64,000 bases of DNA from Haloarcula pelagica (GCF_030127105.1 NZ_CP126161.1:1364001-1428000), one strand, 5' to 3'. Positions 16,868 to 26,086 are shown, counted from the first letter of the stretch. The notes: generated from the sequence alone by a model not told the origin. A program made the numbers and translations.

Positions 16868-17239
16868 ATGAGCACGGAGACCGAGGACGGGGACGACCTG
16901 CGCGAGCGTATCACGAACTTCCTGCGCCGGAACTTCCCACAGATCCAGATGCACGGCGGGAGCGCCGCGATCGAGGAGATCGACCGCGAGGAAGGCAGCG
17001 TCACGATCCGCCTGGGCGGGGCCTGCTCGGGCTGTGGCATCTCCCCGATGACGATTCAGGCGATCAAGACCCGCATGACCAAGGAGATCCCCGAGATCAG
17101 CGAGGTCGTCGCCCGGACCGGGATGGAACAGCAGGAGGGCATGGCCGGCGGCAGCGGCGGCATGAGCCCCTCGTTCCCCGGCGAGTCGCGCGGCGGCGAC
17201 GTGACCGACGACGACGAAGGTCCCGAAGCGCCCTTCTGA
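16868..17239 (+). CDS. NifU C-terminal domain (Nfu) Fe-S carrier protein
   Basis: A 123-residue Nfu-type protein. The diagnostic CxxC is in GACSGCGISPMT, preceded by QMHGGSAAIEEID and followed by VARTGMEQQ. Nfu proteins hold a transient [4Fe-4S] cluster between two subunits and hand it to target enzymes. A C-terminal Gly/Met-rich and acidic tail of about 35 residues is extra. The ATG at 16868 lies 30 bp after a TCTAAG box; the longer frame from 16712 has no supporting sequence. A shorter paralogue lies at 58569-58895. Confidence 0.92.
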   Translation: MSTETEDGDDLRERITNFLRRNFPQIQMHGGSAAIEEIDREEGSVTIRLGGACSGCGISPMTIQAIKTRMTKEIPEISEVVARTGMEQQEGMAGGSGGMSPSFPGESRGGDVTDDDEGPEAPF

Positions 17240-17245
17240 AACCAC

Positions 17246-17250
17246 TTTTT
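17246..17250 (+). terminator. Candidate T-run terminator after the Nfu gene
   Basis: A run of five T residues begins seven bases after the Nfu stop codon, in otherwise GC-rich DNA, and is followed at once by a strong hairpin. Archaeal RNA polymerase can terminate on such T-runs without a hairpin. Confidence 0.35.
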
Positions 17251-17253
17251 ACT

Positions 17254-17333
17254 GCGGGGGGTTCGCGGAGCGAACCCCGCTTGCAAAAACCTGGGGAAAA
17301 CGGCCGAACTCGCGCCGACGGCGCGAGTTCGGT
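17254..17333. repeat. Two adjacent palindromic stem-loops
   Basis: The first inverted repeat is GGGGTTCGC-GGA-GCGAACCCC (17258-17278). The second, at 17304-17332, has perfect 14-bp arms around a single base. Such GC-rich paired hairpins between genes resemble dispersed haloarchaeal intergenic palindromes. They lie between the Nfu gene and the convergent beta-galactosidase and may act as a two-way terminator. No open frame crosses them with protein-like content. Confidence 0.55.
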
Positions 17334-17487
17334 GAACCCGACTCGCTTCGCTCGCGGGATGCGCTCGTGAAAGCCCTGCCCTTCCCCATTGTCGCTCGAC
17401 CGCGACTGTCGTCGCGGTACTCGCTCCCGGCCGACAGCAACCGCAGTGATCCGAGACTAGTGAGACAGTTCGCGGGCAGACCGACCG

Positions 17488-19485
17488 CTACTCGTCGACC
17501 GAGAGGGCCGCCGCTTCGCCCTCGTAGACGGTCGCGCCGAAGGCGTCGACGGTGTCGTCGCCGACCACCGGACGTGCGTCCTCGGGGAGCGTCACCGAGA
17601 CGGGATCGCTCGTGAAGTTCGTCACCCAGGTGTAACCGTCGCGCTGGGCGGCCCGAACGCCGGTCGGGAACCGCTCGGAGTAGGCCACGCCGGCCCGGTC
17701 GAGCAGGTCCGTCACGACGGCGTCCGCGAGGTCCGCCTCGGGCCAGACGCCACAGTAGGCGGCGTGGCCCGCGCCGAACTCGTGTTCGGTGATCGCCCCG
17801 CGGCCGTCGCCGACGCCGCCGACGTGGCTCCCTGCGACGGTGGCGTCGTCGGCGTCGAGCCACTCGGCGAAGGTGCGGAACTCGTAGGGGTCACCGTCGT
17901 AGGTGACTCGGCGGTCCAGTTGCTCGGGGACCGACTCGTGCTGGTCGACGGTCGCCCCCACGAGATCGGTGAGCGGCCCGGGCGCGGGAGCGTCCGGGAG
18001 CTTGTTCGCGCGGTCTTTGGCGCCCGATCGGACCGTCAACAGTAGTTCCGTGCCGTCTTCGACCGCGCCCTCCAGTTTCGCGGCGAGATCGTCGTCGACG
18101 AGGTGCAGCGCGGGCGCGACGATGGCGTCGTACCCCGAGAGATCCCGGTCTGGATGGACCACGTCGGCCTGGACCGACCGGGCCCGCAGCGCGGCGTAGT
18201 ACTGGCGCATGTGGGTCCAGTACTCCCAGTCGGGGGCGTGGGGCTGGATGCTCGTCGCCCAGAGGTTGTCGTACTCGTGGAGGAGCGCCACGTCGGCGTC
18301 GACCGGATCGAGGTCCAGTTCGGCCAGTTCGGTGGCCGCCTGGTCGGCGTCGTGGTACCCCCGGTCGGGCGAGCCGTCCTGTTTGCGCAGGCCGGCATGG
18401 TACTGCTCTTGCCCTTCCCGGCAGCGGCGCCACCGGAAGTACAGCACGGCGTCGGCGCCGTGGGCGACCGCGTGGTGGGCCCACAGCCGCATCGCGCCCT
18501 CGCCGGGCTGGGGGGCGTAGGGCGGCCAGTTCACGTCTCCCGGCTGTTGTTCCATCACCCAGAAGGGCTGCTGTTTGGCCCCGCGATACAGGTCGTGGTT
18601 CATCCCGACCTGGTCGGGGTCGCCGGCCCGGAGTTCGTCCGGGCTGGCCGCGCCGGGCCGGCGGTCCTGGGCGAATCCGGTGGGATAGGAGTCCCACGTG
18701 AACAGGTCCAGGTCGTCGGCAAAGCGGAAGGCGTCACAGGAGTCGAAATCGCCCATGAAGTTGTGGGCGACGAACCAGTCGTCGTTTGCCTCGCGCAGCA
18801 GGTCCGCGTGGAGCGCGTTGTAGTCGACGGCGCTGTCGGCGCTGAAGCGGTAGTAGTCCAGCAGCCGCGACGGGTGGTGTTCGGCGGCGGTGTGTCGCGG
18901 CGGGTCGACCTCCTCGAACGACCGGAGCGTCTGGCTCCAGAAGCTCGTCCCCCAGGCCTCGTTGAGCGCGTCGATGTCGCCGTAGCGCTCGCGGAGCCAC
19001 TCGCGGAACGCGGTCGCGCAGTCGTCACACCAACAGCGGATCGTCTCGTGACAGCCGTACTCGTTGTCGGTCTGCCAGCCGGCGACGTGGGGGTCGTCGG
19101 CGAAGTGCTCGGCCATCGTCGAGACGATCCGGCGGGTCTCCTCGCGGTAGGCCGGCGAGTTGAAACAGTAGTGCCGGCGGCTCCCGTAGTGGCGGACCGT
19201 CTCGTCGGGTTCTTCCTGCAGGATCGAGGGGCGCTGGTCGACGAGCCACTTCGGCGGTGTCGCCGTCGGCGTACACAGCACCGCCTCCATCCCGTGCTCG
19301 CCGATCAGCGAGACGGCCTCGTCGAGCCACGAGAGGTCGATCTCGCCCGGTTCGGGTTCGATGCGTGACCAGGAGAACTCGGCCATGCGGACGTACTCGA
19401 TCCCCGCCTCGGCCATCTGCTCGATGTCCCGTTCCCAGCGCTCGTGGGGCCAGTGCTCGGGGAAGTAACAGACGCCGACGGTCAT
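17488..19485 (-). CDS. bgaH: Beta-galactosidase, GH42 (BgaH-like)
   Basis: A 665-residue glycoside hydrolase that removes terminal beta-galactose. The acid/base is E142 in TDNEYG and the nucleophile is E312 in WVMEQQPG, matching the spacing known for the haloarchaeal enzyme BgaH. C107 and the C151-W-C153-D-D-C156 cluster fit the zinc site of GH42. The N-terminal barrel is followed by the trimerisation and C-terminal beta domains, so the protein is full length. No signal peptide is present, implying a cytoplasmic enzyme acting on imported galactosides. The gene overlaps the upstream SDR gene by four bases and ends the leftward galactoside operon. Confidence 0.94.
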   Translation of the reverse strand: MTVGVCYFPEHWPHERWERDIEQMAEAGIEYVRMAEFSWSRIEPEPGEIDLSWLDEAVSLIGEHGMEAVLCTPTATPPKWLVDQRPSILQEEPDETVRHYGSRRHYCFNSPAYREETRRIVSTMAEHFADDPHVAGWQTDNEYGCHETIRCWCDDCATAFREWLRERYGDIDALNEAWGTSFWSQTLRSFEEVDPPRHTAAEHHPSRLLDYYRFSADSAVDYNALHADLLREANDDWFVAHNFMGDFDSCDAFRFADDLDLFTWDSYPTGFAQDRRPGAASPDELRAGDPDQVGMNHDLYRGAKQQPFWVMEQQPGDVNWPPYAPQPGEGAMRLWAHHAVAHGADAVLYFRWRRCREGQEQYHAGLRKQDGSPDRGYHDADQAATELAELDLDPVDADVALLHEYDNLWATSIQPHAPDWEYWTHMRQYYAALRARSVQADVVHPDRDLSGYDAIVAPALHLVDDDLAAKLEGAVEDGTELLLTVRSGAKDRANKLPDAPAPGPLTDLVGATVDQHESVPEQLDRRVTYDGDPYEFRTFAEWLDADDATVAGSHVGGVGDGRGAITEHEFGAGHAAYCGVWPEADLADAVVTDLLDRAGVAYSERFPTGVRAAQRDGYTWVTNFTSDPVSVTLPEDARPVVGDDTVDAFGATVYEGEAAALSVDE

Positions 19486-20258
19486 CGTTCCTCCCGGTAG
19501 TCGGGCAGGAAGTCGTCCTGCAGGACGGCCGTGCGGCCGCCGTCGACGGTGATGGTGCTCCCGGTGACGAAGCCGGCGTCGTCGCTGGCGACGAACGCCA
19601 CCGCGCCGGCCACGTCCGCGGGCGTGCCGAGCCGGCCGGTCGGGTGGATGCCCTCCAGTTCCCGGCGGCGCTCCTCGCTCATGTCGCCGGTCGTCCGGTC
19701 GACCTCGACCCAGCCCGGGGCGACGGTGTTGACCCGGACCTGTGGTCCGAAGTCGACGGCCATCGCCCGCGTCATCCCGTTGATGCCGGCCTTGACGGCG
19801 TTGTACGGGAATATCTCCGGTGTGGTCGCCATCGAGTGGTTCGAGGACATGTTGACGATGGCGCCCGTCTCCATGTGCTCGTAGGCGTGTTTCGCGGCCA
19901 GCCAGAACGCCCGGAAGTCCGTCTCGACGACGAACGACCAGTCCTCGACGGTCGCCTCGTCCGCGCCGGTGTAGGTCTCGACGCCGGCGTTGTTGACCAG
20001 GACATCGAGGCCCCCGAACTCCGCGACGGTCGCCTCGACCAGCGTCTCGATGTCGGCCGGGTCGCGCATGTCCGCCCGGACGAAGTGGGCGGTACCGCCG
20101 GCCTCGCGGATCGATTCGACGGTTTCCCGGCCGTCGTCTTCCGAACGGCCGGAGACGACGACGCTGGCGCCCTCTTCGGCGAGTCGTTCGGCGACGCCGG
20201 TACCGATCCCTCTGGTCGATCCCGTGACGATGGCCACGTCGTCGGCAAAGCGATTCAT
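19482..20258 (-). CDS. SDR family dehydrogenase, likely sugar (galactose) 1-dehydrogenase
   Basis: A 258-residue short-chain dehydrogenase. The cofactor motif is TGSTRGIG (residues 13-20), with NNAG near 89-92 and the catalytic set S139, Y152 and K156. The C-terminal GSTITVDGG is typical of the glucose-dehydrogenase-like branch. Its position between beta-galactosidase and galactonate dehydratase suggests that it oxidises galactose to galactonolactone, the missing step between the two. No lactonase is present nearby. The SDR assignment is secure; the substrate is inferred from context, and a role on another polyol or sugar cannot be excluded. Confidence 0.82.
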   Translation of the reverse strand: MNRFADDVAIVTGSTRGIGTGVAERLAEEGASVVVSGRSEDDGRETVESIREAGGTAHFVRADMRDPADIETLVEATVAEFGGLDVLVNNAGVETYTGADEATVEDWSFVVETDFRAFWLAAKHAYEHMETGAIVNMSSNHSMATTPEIFPYNAVKAGINGMTRAMAVDFGPQVRVNTVAPGWVEVDRTTGDMSEERRRELEGIHPTGRLGTPADVAGAVAFVASDDAGFVTGSTITVDGGRTAVLQDDFLPDYREER

Positions 20259-20259
20259 C

Positions 20260-21408
20260 TCACCACTCCGCGACGCTCCCGTCGTCGTGGCGCCAGACCG
20301 GGTTGTGCCAGTCGACCTCGCCGGCCTGCATCCGGACGTAGCTGTGGTCGATGTCGATACCGAGTCCCGGTCCTTCCGGTAGGTCGACGTAGCCGTCGTG
20401 GTACTGGAACACCGAGGGGTCTTTCAGGTAGTCCAGCACGTCGCTGGTCTCGTTGTAGTGGATGTCCAGGCTCTGTTCCTGGATGAGCGCGTTGGGCGAG
20501 CAGGCGTCGACCTGGAGACAGGCCGCGAGCGCGATCGGGCCCAGCGGACAGTGGGGGGCCATCGCCACGTCGTAGGCCTCGGCCATGGAGGCGATCTTCT
20601 TGACCTCGGTGATCCCCCCGGCGTGTGAGAGGTCGGGCTGGATCACGTCGACACAGCCGTCCTCGAAGACCTCCTTGAAGTCCCACCGGGAGAACATCCG
20701 CTCGCCGGTGGCGATGGGATTGGTGGTGTGACTCGCCAGTTGCGGGAGCGCGTCGTTGTGTTCGGGCAGGACCGGCTCCTCGATGAACATCGGGTCGTAC
20801 GGTTCCAGGGCCTTCGCGAGGCGCTTGGCCATGGATTTCGAGACCCGGCCGTGGAAGTCGACGCCGATGTCGATCTCGTCGCCGACTGCTTCCCGGACTG
20901 CGGCGAGGCGGTCCTCGGCCGCCTGGACGGCCGACGGGGAGTCGACCCGGCGCAGTTCCGCGGTCGCGTTCATCTTCAGGGCGGTAAAGCCCTCGTCGAC
21001 CTTCTCGCGGGCGGCGTCGGCGACGCCCTCGGGGCGGTCGCCCCCGACCCACTGGTAGACCCGCATCCGGTCGCGGGCCTTCCCGCCCAGCAGTTCGTAG
21101 ACGGGCATGTCGTGGTGTTTGCCCTTGATGTCCCACAGCGCCTGGTCGATGCCGGCGATCGCGGACATCAACACCGGTCCGCCGCGGTAGAACCCGCCGC
21201 GGTACATCGTCTGCCAGTGGTCCTCGATTCGCATTGGGTCCTTGCCAAGCAGGTAGGTGTCGAGCAGTTCTTCGACGGCCGTTCGGACGGTGCGGGCGCG
21301 GCCCTCGACGACTGGTTCGCCCCAGCCGGCGGTGCCGTCGCTCGTCTCGAGTCGCAGGAACAGCCATCGTGGCGGCACTTCGTAGAGATCGTAGTCAGTG
21401 ATAATCAT
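20260..21408 (-). CDS. dgoD: D-galactonate dehydratase
   Basis: A 382-residue enolase-superfamily enzyme of the same length as the bacterial DgoD and very similar to it along its whole length. It converts D-galactonate to 2-keto-3-deoxygalactonate in the De Ley-Doudoroff type galactose pathway. Metal ligands are D184, E210 and E236; the catalytic bases are H186 (in DFHGRVS) and H286 (in APHCPLGP). The MSAIAGIDQALWDIKGK and C-terminal NPVWRHDDGSVAEW segments are diagnostic. The ATG at 21408 matches the family start. It lies one base from the SDR gene and one base from the ATPase gene, so it belongs to one operon with the transporter. Confidence 0.95.
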   Translation of the reverse strand: MIITDYDLYEVPPRWLFLRLETSDGTAGWGEPVVEGRARTVRTAVEELLDTYLLGKDPMRIEDHWQTMYRGGFYRGGPVLMSAIAGIDQALWDIKGKHHDMPVYELLGGKARDRMRVYQWVGGDRPEGVADAAREKVDEGFTALKMNATAELRRVDSPSAVQAAEDRLAAVREAVGDEIDIGVDFHGRVSKSMAKRLAKALEPYDPMFIEEPVLPEHNDALPQLASHTTNPIATGERMFSRWDFKEVFEDGCVDVIQPDLSHAGGITEVKKIASMAEAYDVAMAPHCPLGPIALAACLQVDACSPNALIQEQSLDIHYNETSDVLDYLKDPSVFQYHDGYVDLPEGPGLGIDIDHSYVRMQAGEVDWHNPVWRHDDGSVAEW

Positions 21409-21409
21409 G

Positions 21410-22534
21410 TTATTCGGGTCGTGTGACGTAGTCCTCGATAGCAACGTCAGTCTCGTCGGTCATCGTCTTTAGCGCTTCGCCGGTCTCGGGGTCGAACAGG
21501 TACAGCGCGGTCTCCTCGAACCCGAACTCGACGGTTTCGTCCGGGCTCGGGCGGAGACTGGAGTCGATGCGGGCGGTCAGGTCGACCTCGCCCAGCTCCA
21601 TGTAACAGAAGTTCTCGTTACCCATCGGTTCGACGACGGTCACCGAGGCGGCGATCCCGTCCTCGACGAGGGTCATGTCCTCCGGACGGATGCCCACGCG
21701 GACGCGATCGTACCCCTCGACCGGCGCCGGATCGTCGAGCCGGTAGCTGAACCCGCCTGTTCCTTTCAGCAGGTCGCCCTCGACGGTCGCGGTCAGCAGG
21801 TTGATCGACGGCGAGCCGATGAAGTTGGCGACGAACTCGTTCGTGGGGCTGCGGTAGACCTCCTCGGCGGTCCCGACCTGCTGGAGTTCCCCGTCGTTCA
21901 TGATGGCGATACGGTCGCCCATCGCCATCGCCTCCGTCTGGTCGTGGGTGACGTAGACGGTAGTCACGTCGAGTTCGTGTTGCAGTTCCTGGAGTTCCGT
22001 CCGCATCTGAGCCCGGAGTTTCGCGTCCAGGTTCGAGAGCGGTTCGTCCATCAGGAACACTTCGGGGTCCCGGACGATGGCCCGCCCCAGCGCGACGCGC
22101 TGTTGCTGACCGCCCGAGAGCGCTTTGGGCTTTTTCCCCAGGAGCTCCTCGATACCGAGCATCTCCGCGACATCGTCGACGCGGCGGTCGATCTCCTGGG
22201 AGGACATGTCCGTCGAGAGCCGCAGCCCGAAGCCGATGTTGCGCCGCACGTTCATGTGGGGGTACAGCGCGTAGTTCTGGAACACCATCGCTACGTCCCG
22301 GTCACGGGCGCGGAGGTCGGTGACCTCCTCGTCGTCGAAGGTGATGGTGCCTGCCGTTACCTCTTCGAGTCCGGCGACGCTGCGCAGCGTCGTCGTCTTG
22401 CCACACCCCGAGGGACCGACCAGGACGAGGAACTCCCCGTCCCTGATGGTCAGATCGAGGTCGTTGACCGCGACGATAGTGCGGCCGTCGTCGGCGAACT
22501 CCTTTCGTACTGTGTCGAGATTTATCTGTGCCAT
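21410..22534 (-). CDS. Sugar ABC importer ATP-binding subunit (MsmK/UgpC-type)
   Basis: A 374-residue ATPase of the CUT1 sugar importers. Walker A is GPSGCGKTTT, the signature is LSGGQQQRVALGRAI, Walker B is FLMDEPLSNLDAKLR and the H-loop is VTHDQTEAMAM. The C-terminal third, from about residue 240, is the MalK-type regulatory OB fold with VGIRPEDMTLVEDG. It powers the two permeases encoded just upstream, three bases away. In haloarchaea such ATPases are usually dedicated to one importer, and its place beside dgoD ties it to galactoside uptake. Confidence 0.93.
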   Translation of the reverse strand: MAQINLDTVRKEFADDGRTIVAVNDLDLTIRDGEFLVLVGPSGCGKTTTLRSVAGLEEVTAGTITFDDEEVTDLRARDRDVAMVFQNYALYPHMNVRRNIGFGLRLSTDMSSQEIDRRVDDVAEMLGIEELLGKKPKALSGGQQQRVALGRAIVRDPEVFLMDEPLSNLDAKLRAQMRTELQELQHELDVTTVYVTHDQTEAMAMGDRIAIMNDGELQQVGTAEEVYRSPTNEFVANFIGSPSINLLTATVEGDLLKGTGGFSYRLDDPAPVEGYDRVRVGIRPEDMTLVEDGIAASVTVVEPMGNENFCYMELGEVDLTARIDSSLRPSPDETVEFGFEETALYLFDPETGEALKTMTDETDVAIEDYVTRPE

Positions 22535-22537
22535 GGG

Positions 22538-23392
22538 TTACTCCTTGACCGAACCTGCGAGGATCCCGCTGACGAAGTGTCGCTGCAAGAAGAGGAACAC
22601 CAGGAACAGCGGGATGATGCTGAGCGCTGCCGCGACCATGATCTGGTCGTAGTAGACACGCTGAGCGCCGACCAGTTCGTTGATCGCCACTGGGATGGTG
22701 TACTTGCCCTGGTTCAACACGACCAGCGGGAACAGGAAGAGGTTCCACTGGAACAGGAACAGGACGATGGCGAGCGCCGCCAGCGACGACTTCATGGTCG
22801 GGAGTGCGATGCGGTAGTACAGCTGGAACTCGGTCGCGCCGTCGATGCGGGCCGACTCCAGCAGGGCGTCGGGGATCTGTTTCATGTTCTGGCGCATCAG
22901 GAAGATGCCCAGCGGGTTGGCCGCCCACGGCAGGATGATCGCCCAGTAGGAGTTGGTCAGCCCCATCTGCGAGATCAGCAAGAAGAGGGGGATGACCAGC
23001 AACTGGATGGGCAGGGTCAGCGTCGCCAGGATCGCGTAGAAGATCGGTTCCTTGAACCGGAACTCGTACTTGGCGAAGGCGAACCCGCCCATCGAACACA
23101 GCACGAGCGACAACAGCGTGTAGACGATGGCGATGAACACGGAGTTCCAGATGCTCTGGATGAAGTCGACGCTCTCGCGGGCCTGCAACGCCTCCAGGTT
23201 CGCGAAGAAGTTCGACCCGGGGAACAGCTGGATGTCTGTCCCCGCCGAGAGAAACGCCTGTTCGGGCAGCGTCGAGGCGACGATGATCCAGTAGATCGGG
23301 ACCACCATCAGCAGTGTCACGAGCAGGACGAAGGTGTAGCCAAGGAACCGCCAGATCGCCTCGTCGCGGGTCTGCTTACGCATCCGACTCAC
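22538..23392 (-). CDS. Sugar ABC importer permease (MalG/UgpE-type)
   Basis: A 284-residue permease with about six membrane segments. The EAA coupling loop is DGATEFQLYYRIALPTMKSS, preceded by ALLESARI, as in CUT1 permeases. The N-terminus is short and basic. It pairs with the upstream MalF-like subunit, overlapping its 3' end by 17 bases, and lies three bases before the ATPase. It would carry galactose-containing oligosaccharides or galactosides, judging from the surrounding hydrolases. Confidence 0.9.
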   Translation of the reverse strand: MSRMRKQTRDEAIWRFLGYTFVLLVTLLMVVPIYWIIVASTLPEQAFLSAGTDIQLFPGSNFFANLEALQARESVDFIQSIWNSVFIAIVYTLLSLVLCSMGGFAFAKYEFRFKEPIFYAILATLTLPIQLLVIPLFLLISQMGLTNSYWAIILPWAANPLGIFLMRQNMKQIPDALLESARIDGATEFQLYYRIALPTMKSSLAALAIVLFLFQWNLFLFPLVVLNQGKYTIPVAINELVGAQRVYYDQIMVAAALSIIPLFLVFLFLQRHFVSGILAGSVKE

Positions 23393-24500
23393 CTCCGATC
23401 CGGAGCTGGACGATCGAGAGGACCGCGACGATGCCGACCAGCACGACCGTCATCGCGCTCGCGTACCCGAGCTGGAACTGCTGGAACGCGATGTTGTAGA
23501 TGTAGACCACGAGGGTCCGGGTCGCCGACAGCGACGCGCCCCCTTCCGAGATGATCAGCGGCTCGGAGAACAGCCGGAAGGTCCCGATGGTCGAGGTGAC
23601 GACCACGAACAACAGGACCGGGCGCAGTTGCGGGAGCGTGACGTAGCGGAACTTCTCCCAGCGGCTCGCGCCGTCGATCTCGGCGGCCTCGTACAGCTGC
23701 TGGGGGACGCTCTGGAGCCCCGCCAGCAGGATGATCATGTTGTAGCCGGTCCAGCGCCAGGTGACGGCGCCGACGAGCGAGATGCGCGGCCAGAACCCGG
23801 TCCCCAGCACCGACTTGAGCGGGCCGGGGATCAGTTCCGTCCCGCCGCTGAGCCACGGGACCGTCGGGAGCCCGAGCATCTGGAAGACGGTGTTGACCAG
23901 GCCGTTGTCCTGTAACAGCAACAGGAACACCGTCGCGTACGCGACGAGGTTCGCGGCGACCGGCAGGGCGATGGTCGTCCGGAACAGCCCCTTGAACCGC
24001 ATCCAGGAGGCGTTCAGCGCCAGCGCGAGCGCCAGCCCGAGGACGATCATCAGCGGCACCTGCACGAGCAGGATGAAGGTCGTGTTCGCCAGCGCGTTCT
24101 GGAACAGCGCGTCACCGAGCAGCCGCTGGTAGTTCTGGAGCCCGACGTACTCCAGTTGGGCGATGCGTGTCAGCTCAAACTGGATCGGACCGACGTTGAT
24201 CCAGAACAGCGTGGCGTTGCCGATCCCCTGGTAGGTGTGAAAGGAGAGATACAGCGTATAGAGGATCGGAAAGGCCAGGAACGAGCTGAACAGGACGAAA
24301 AACGGCGCCAGGAAGAGATACGGTGCGCTCACCGAGAACGGGAGCCGGGCGCCGACCGACCGGGTCGCCCGGATCTGGGCCTGTCGGGCCGGGCGGACGG
24401 CGTCGATGAACGCCCGCCAGATCGGTGCGACGGCCTGGCCGGCCCACTCGCGGACCGCAGTGAGCTTGTCTCTAACCGGGTTTGAGGAGCTGGTCGACAT
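23376..24500 (-). CDS. Sugar ABC importer permease (MalF/UgpA-type)
   Basis: A 374-residue permease with a long N-terminal cytoplasmic part (about 50 residues) and six or more membrane segments. The EAA loop is seen as EAAEIDGASRWEKFRYVTLP. It is the partner of the MalG-like subunit. It follows the binding-protein gene by 21 bases in the leftward operon. Its length and segment pattern agree with the family. Confidence 0.9.
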   Translation of the reverse strand: MSTSSSNPVRDKLTAVREWAGQAVAPIWRAFIDAVRPARQAQIRATRSVGARLPFSVSAPYLFLAPFFVLFSSFLAFPILYTLYLSFHTYQGIGNATLFWINVGPIQFELTRIAQLEYVGLQNYQRLLGDALFQNALANTTFILLVQVPLMIVLGLALALALNASWMRFKGLFRTTIALPVAANLVAYATVFLLLLQDNGLVNTVFQMLGLPTVPWLSGGTELIPGPLKSVLGTGFWPRISLVGAVTWRWTGYNMIILLAGLQSVPQQLYEAAEIDGASRWEKFRYVTLPQLRPVLLFVVVTSTIGTFRLFSEPLIISEGGASLSATRTLVVYIYNIAFQQFQLGYASAMTVVLVGIVAVLSIVQLRIGGESDA

Positions 24501-24521
24501 GAGAGATAAAGAACGGCGGAG

Positions 24522-25922
24522 TTACGCGAGCTCCCGGCCCGTGCGCTCGGCGACCTGATTGGCCGCGCTGTCGACGGCCTCCTTCGGCGAGAGGTCGCCG
24601 GAGATCATCTTCTTGAACTCGCTGTTGATCGCCTTCGTGATCTCGGGCGTGTCGGTCGTGTACGTGTAGCTCGGGATGTTCGGCGCGATCTCGGCGAACA
24701 TCCGGCCGGCGGCCTGCCCGCCCAGGAACTCCGAACCCTGGTCGAAGGCGTCCGACTCGTAGGCCGGCTTGTACGCCGGGAAGAGCCCGTATTCCCTGTA
24801 CATCTTGAGCTGCATCTCCTCGTTTGCCAGCGCGTACTGCATGTAGTCGAAGGCACGGCGGGCCTTGGCGTCGCTGACCTGGTCGGCGATGACGAGGTTC
24901 GAGCCGCCCCAGTTGGTCGCGCGGTTGCCGCCGGACTCGTAGGCCGGCGGCTTCATGACGCGCCACTTACCGGAGGTGTCGCCGATCTCGGCTTTCAGCG
25001 TCCCTTCGATCCAGGCACCGCCGTACAGTCCGGCGATGGAGCCCTCGGCGAAGCGGTTGAACCACTCGCTGGACCAGGAGGCGACACTGGAAGTGATACC
25101 GGCGTCGTGGGCCCGCTTCATCTGGCGGGCGACCTGCAGGGACTTCTCGGAGTGGATGTTCACGGCGCCGCTGTCGGTGAACGGAAGCCCGCCCAGCTGG
25201 CGGAACATCATCCGCCAGATGCCGTCGTAGTCGTTCGGCGGGAGGTTCATCAGCGCGGTGCCGTCGGGGAGTTTCTCGCCCTCAGTGATGAACTGATCCC
25301 AGGTCTCGACGCTTTCGAGGTCGAGCCCGTGTTCGTCGGCGACATCGTTGCGGTAGAACATCCCGACCGGACCGAGGTCCCACGGGAGCGCGTACGTGGC
25401 GCCGTCTTTCGTGAGCGGGCCCCACTTCCCGGAGACGAAGCCGTCCTTGACCCCGGCGTCCTCGATCCACGGGCCGATGTCGCGCAGACCGCCCGTATCG
25501 ACCCAGGCGGCCGCGTCGACGCTCTCCATCGTGGCGATAGCCGGTGCGCCCGACCCGGAGAGGATGCGCGATTTGAACTTGTCTTTCATGTTCGAGCGGC
25601 CGAACTGCTCGACGGTGACATCCCCGCCGTTGGCTTCCTCGTAGGGGTCGTCGATGAGATCGAGCGATTTGGCCGCAACGTCCCAGCTCCAGGCCGTCAC
25701 CGAGGAGGCCATCTGCGAGCCGGAACTCCCGTCGGCGGATGTCTCGGTCGAGCTGCCACCGCTCCCGCCGTCGCTGCTGCCGCTGCCGCCACTGCCGCCG
25801 TCCGAGCCACTGCTGTCAGTGGCTGGCTGGCTACCGGTTCCACAGCCGGCCAGGCCCGCGAGGCCTGCCGCGCTCAGTTGCAAGATGCGTCGTCGGTCGA
25901 GTCGTCGGTTGGAGTCAGTCAT
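24522..25922 (-). CDS. Sugar ABC importer solute-binding lipoprotein
   Basis: A 466-residue family-1 extracellular binding protein. A Tat-type signal with RRLDRRRILQL is followed by a hydrophobic stretch and the lipobox LAGC, so it is a lipid-anchored exported protein. A Ser/Gly-rich linker of about 40 residues precedes the binding domain. The ATG at 25922 places the arginine pair near the N-terminus; an upstream ATG at 25970 would lie above the TATA box and is rejected. It is the first gene of the leftward galactoside operon, divergent from an IclR regulator. Confidence 0.9.
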   Translation of the reverse strand: MTDSNRRLDRRRILQLSAAGLAGLAGCGTGSQPATDSSGSDGGSGGSGSSDGGSGGSSTETSADGSSGSQMASSVTAWSWDVAAKSLDLIDDPYEEANGGDVTVEQFGRSNMKDKFKSRILSGSGAPAIATMESVDAAAWVDTGGLRDIGPWIEDAGVKDGFVSGKWGPLTKDGATYALPWDLGPVGMFYRNDVADEHGLDLESVETWDQFITEGEKLPDGTALMNLPPNDYDGIWRMMFRQLGGLPFTDSGAVNIHSEKSLQVARQMKRAHDAGITSSVASWSSEWFNRFAEGSIAGLYGGAWIEGTLKAEIGDTSGKWRVMKPPAYESGGNRATNWGGSNLVIADQVSDAKARRAFDYMQYALANEEMQLKMYREYGLFPAYKPAYESDAFDQGSEFLGGQAAGRMFAEIAPNIPSYTYTTDTPEITKAINSEFKKMISGDLSPKEAVDSAANQVAERTGRELA

Positions 25923-25947
25923 CGGCGCTATCCCAATACATGATAGT

Positions 25948-25961
25948 CCATTATTTAATGG
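25948..25961. promoter_or_regulatory. TATA box within a palindrome, galactoside operon promoter
   Basis: CCATTA-TT-TAATGG, with perfect 6-bp arms. On the minus strand it contains TTAAATAA about 30 bp before the ATG at 25922, so the TATA box is inside a symmetrical site. It may be either an operator or chance symmetry of an AT-rich promoter. Confidence 0.5.
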
Positions 25962-26067
25962 TTTTGCCAATTGTCGGATGAGCCGATAGTACCGCTCCCG
26001 TATTGCGTTTTCTCCAAATTCGAGGTGGAAAATTCAGCCGTTAGGTAATTTTTCTGAGTTTTACTGT

Positions 26068-26086
26068 TGTTCACCGAAAGTGAACA
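26068..26086. promoter_or_regulatory. Perfect palindrome, candidate operator of the galactoside IclR regulator
   Basis: TGTTCAC-CGAAA-GTGAACA, perfect 7-bp arms with a 5-bp spacer, in the middle of the 323-bp divergent region. A degenerate copy with the same layout (left arm TGTTCAC intact) lies at 26197-26215 directly before the TATA box of the regulator gene. The 7-5-7 layout is the same as that of the box beside the other IclR-type gene in this window. Confidence 0.55.

Noticed and set aside
21944-23554. A 536-codon plus-strand frame over the ABC transporter genes
   Set aside because: It is antisense to three clear transporter genes and has no motif; long antisense frames are expected in high-GC DNA.
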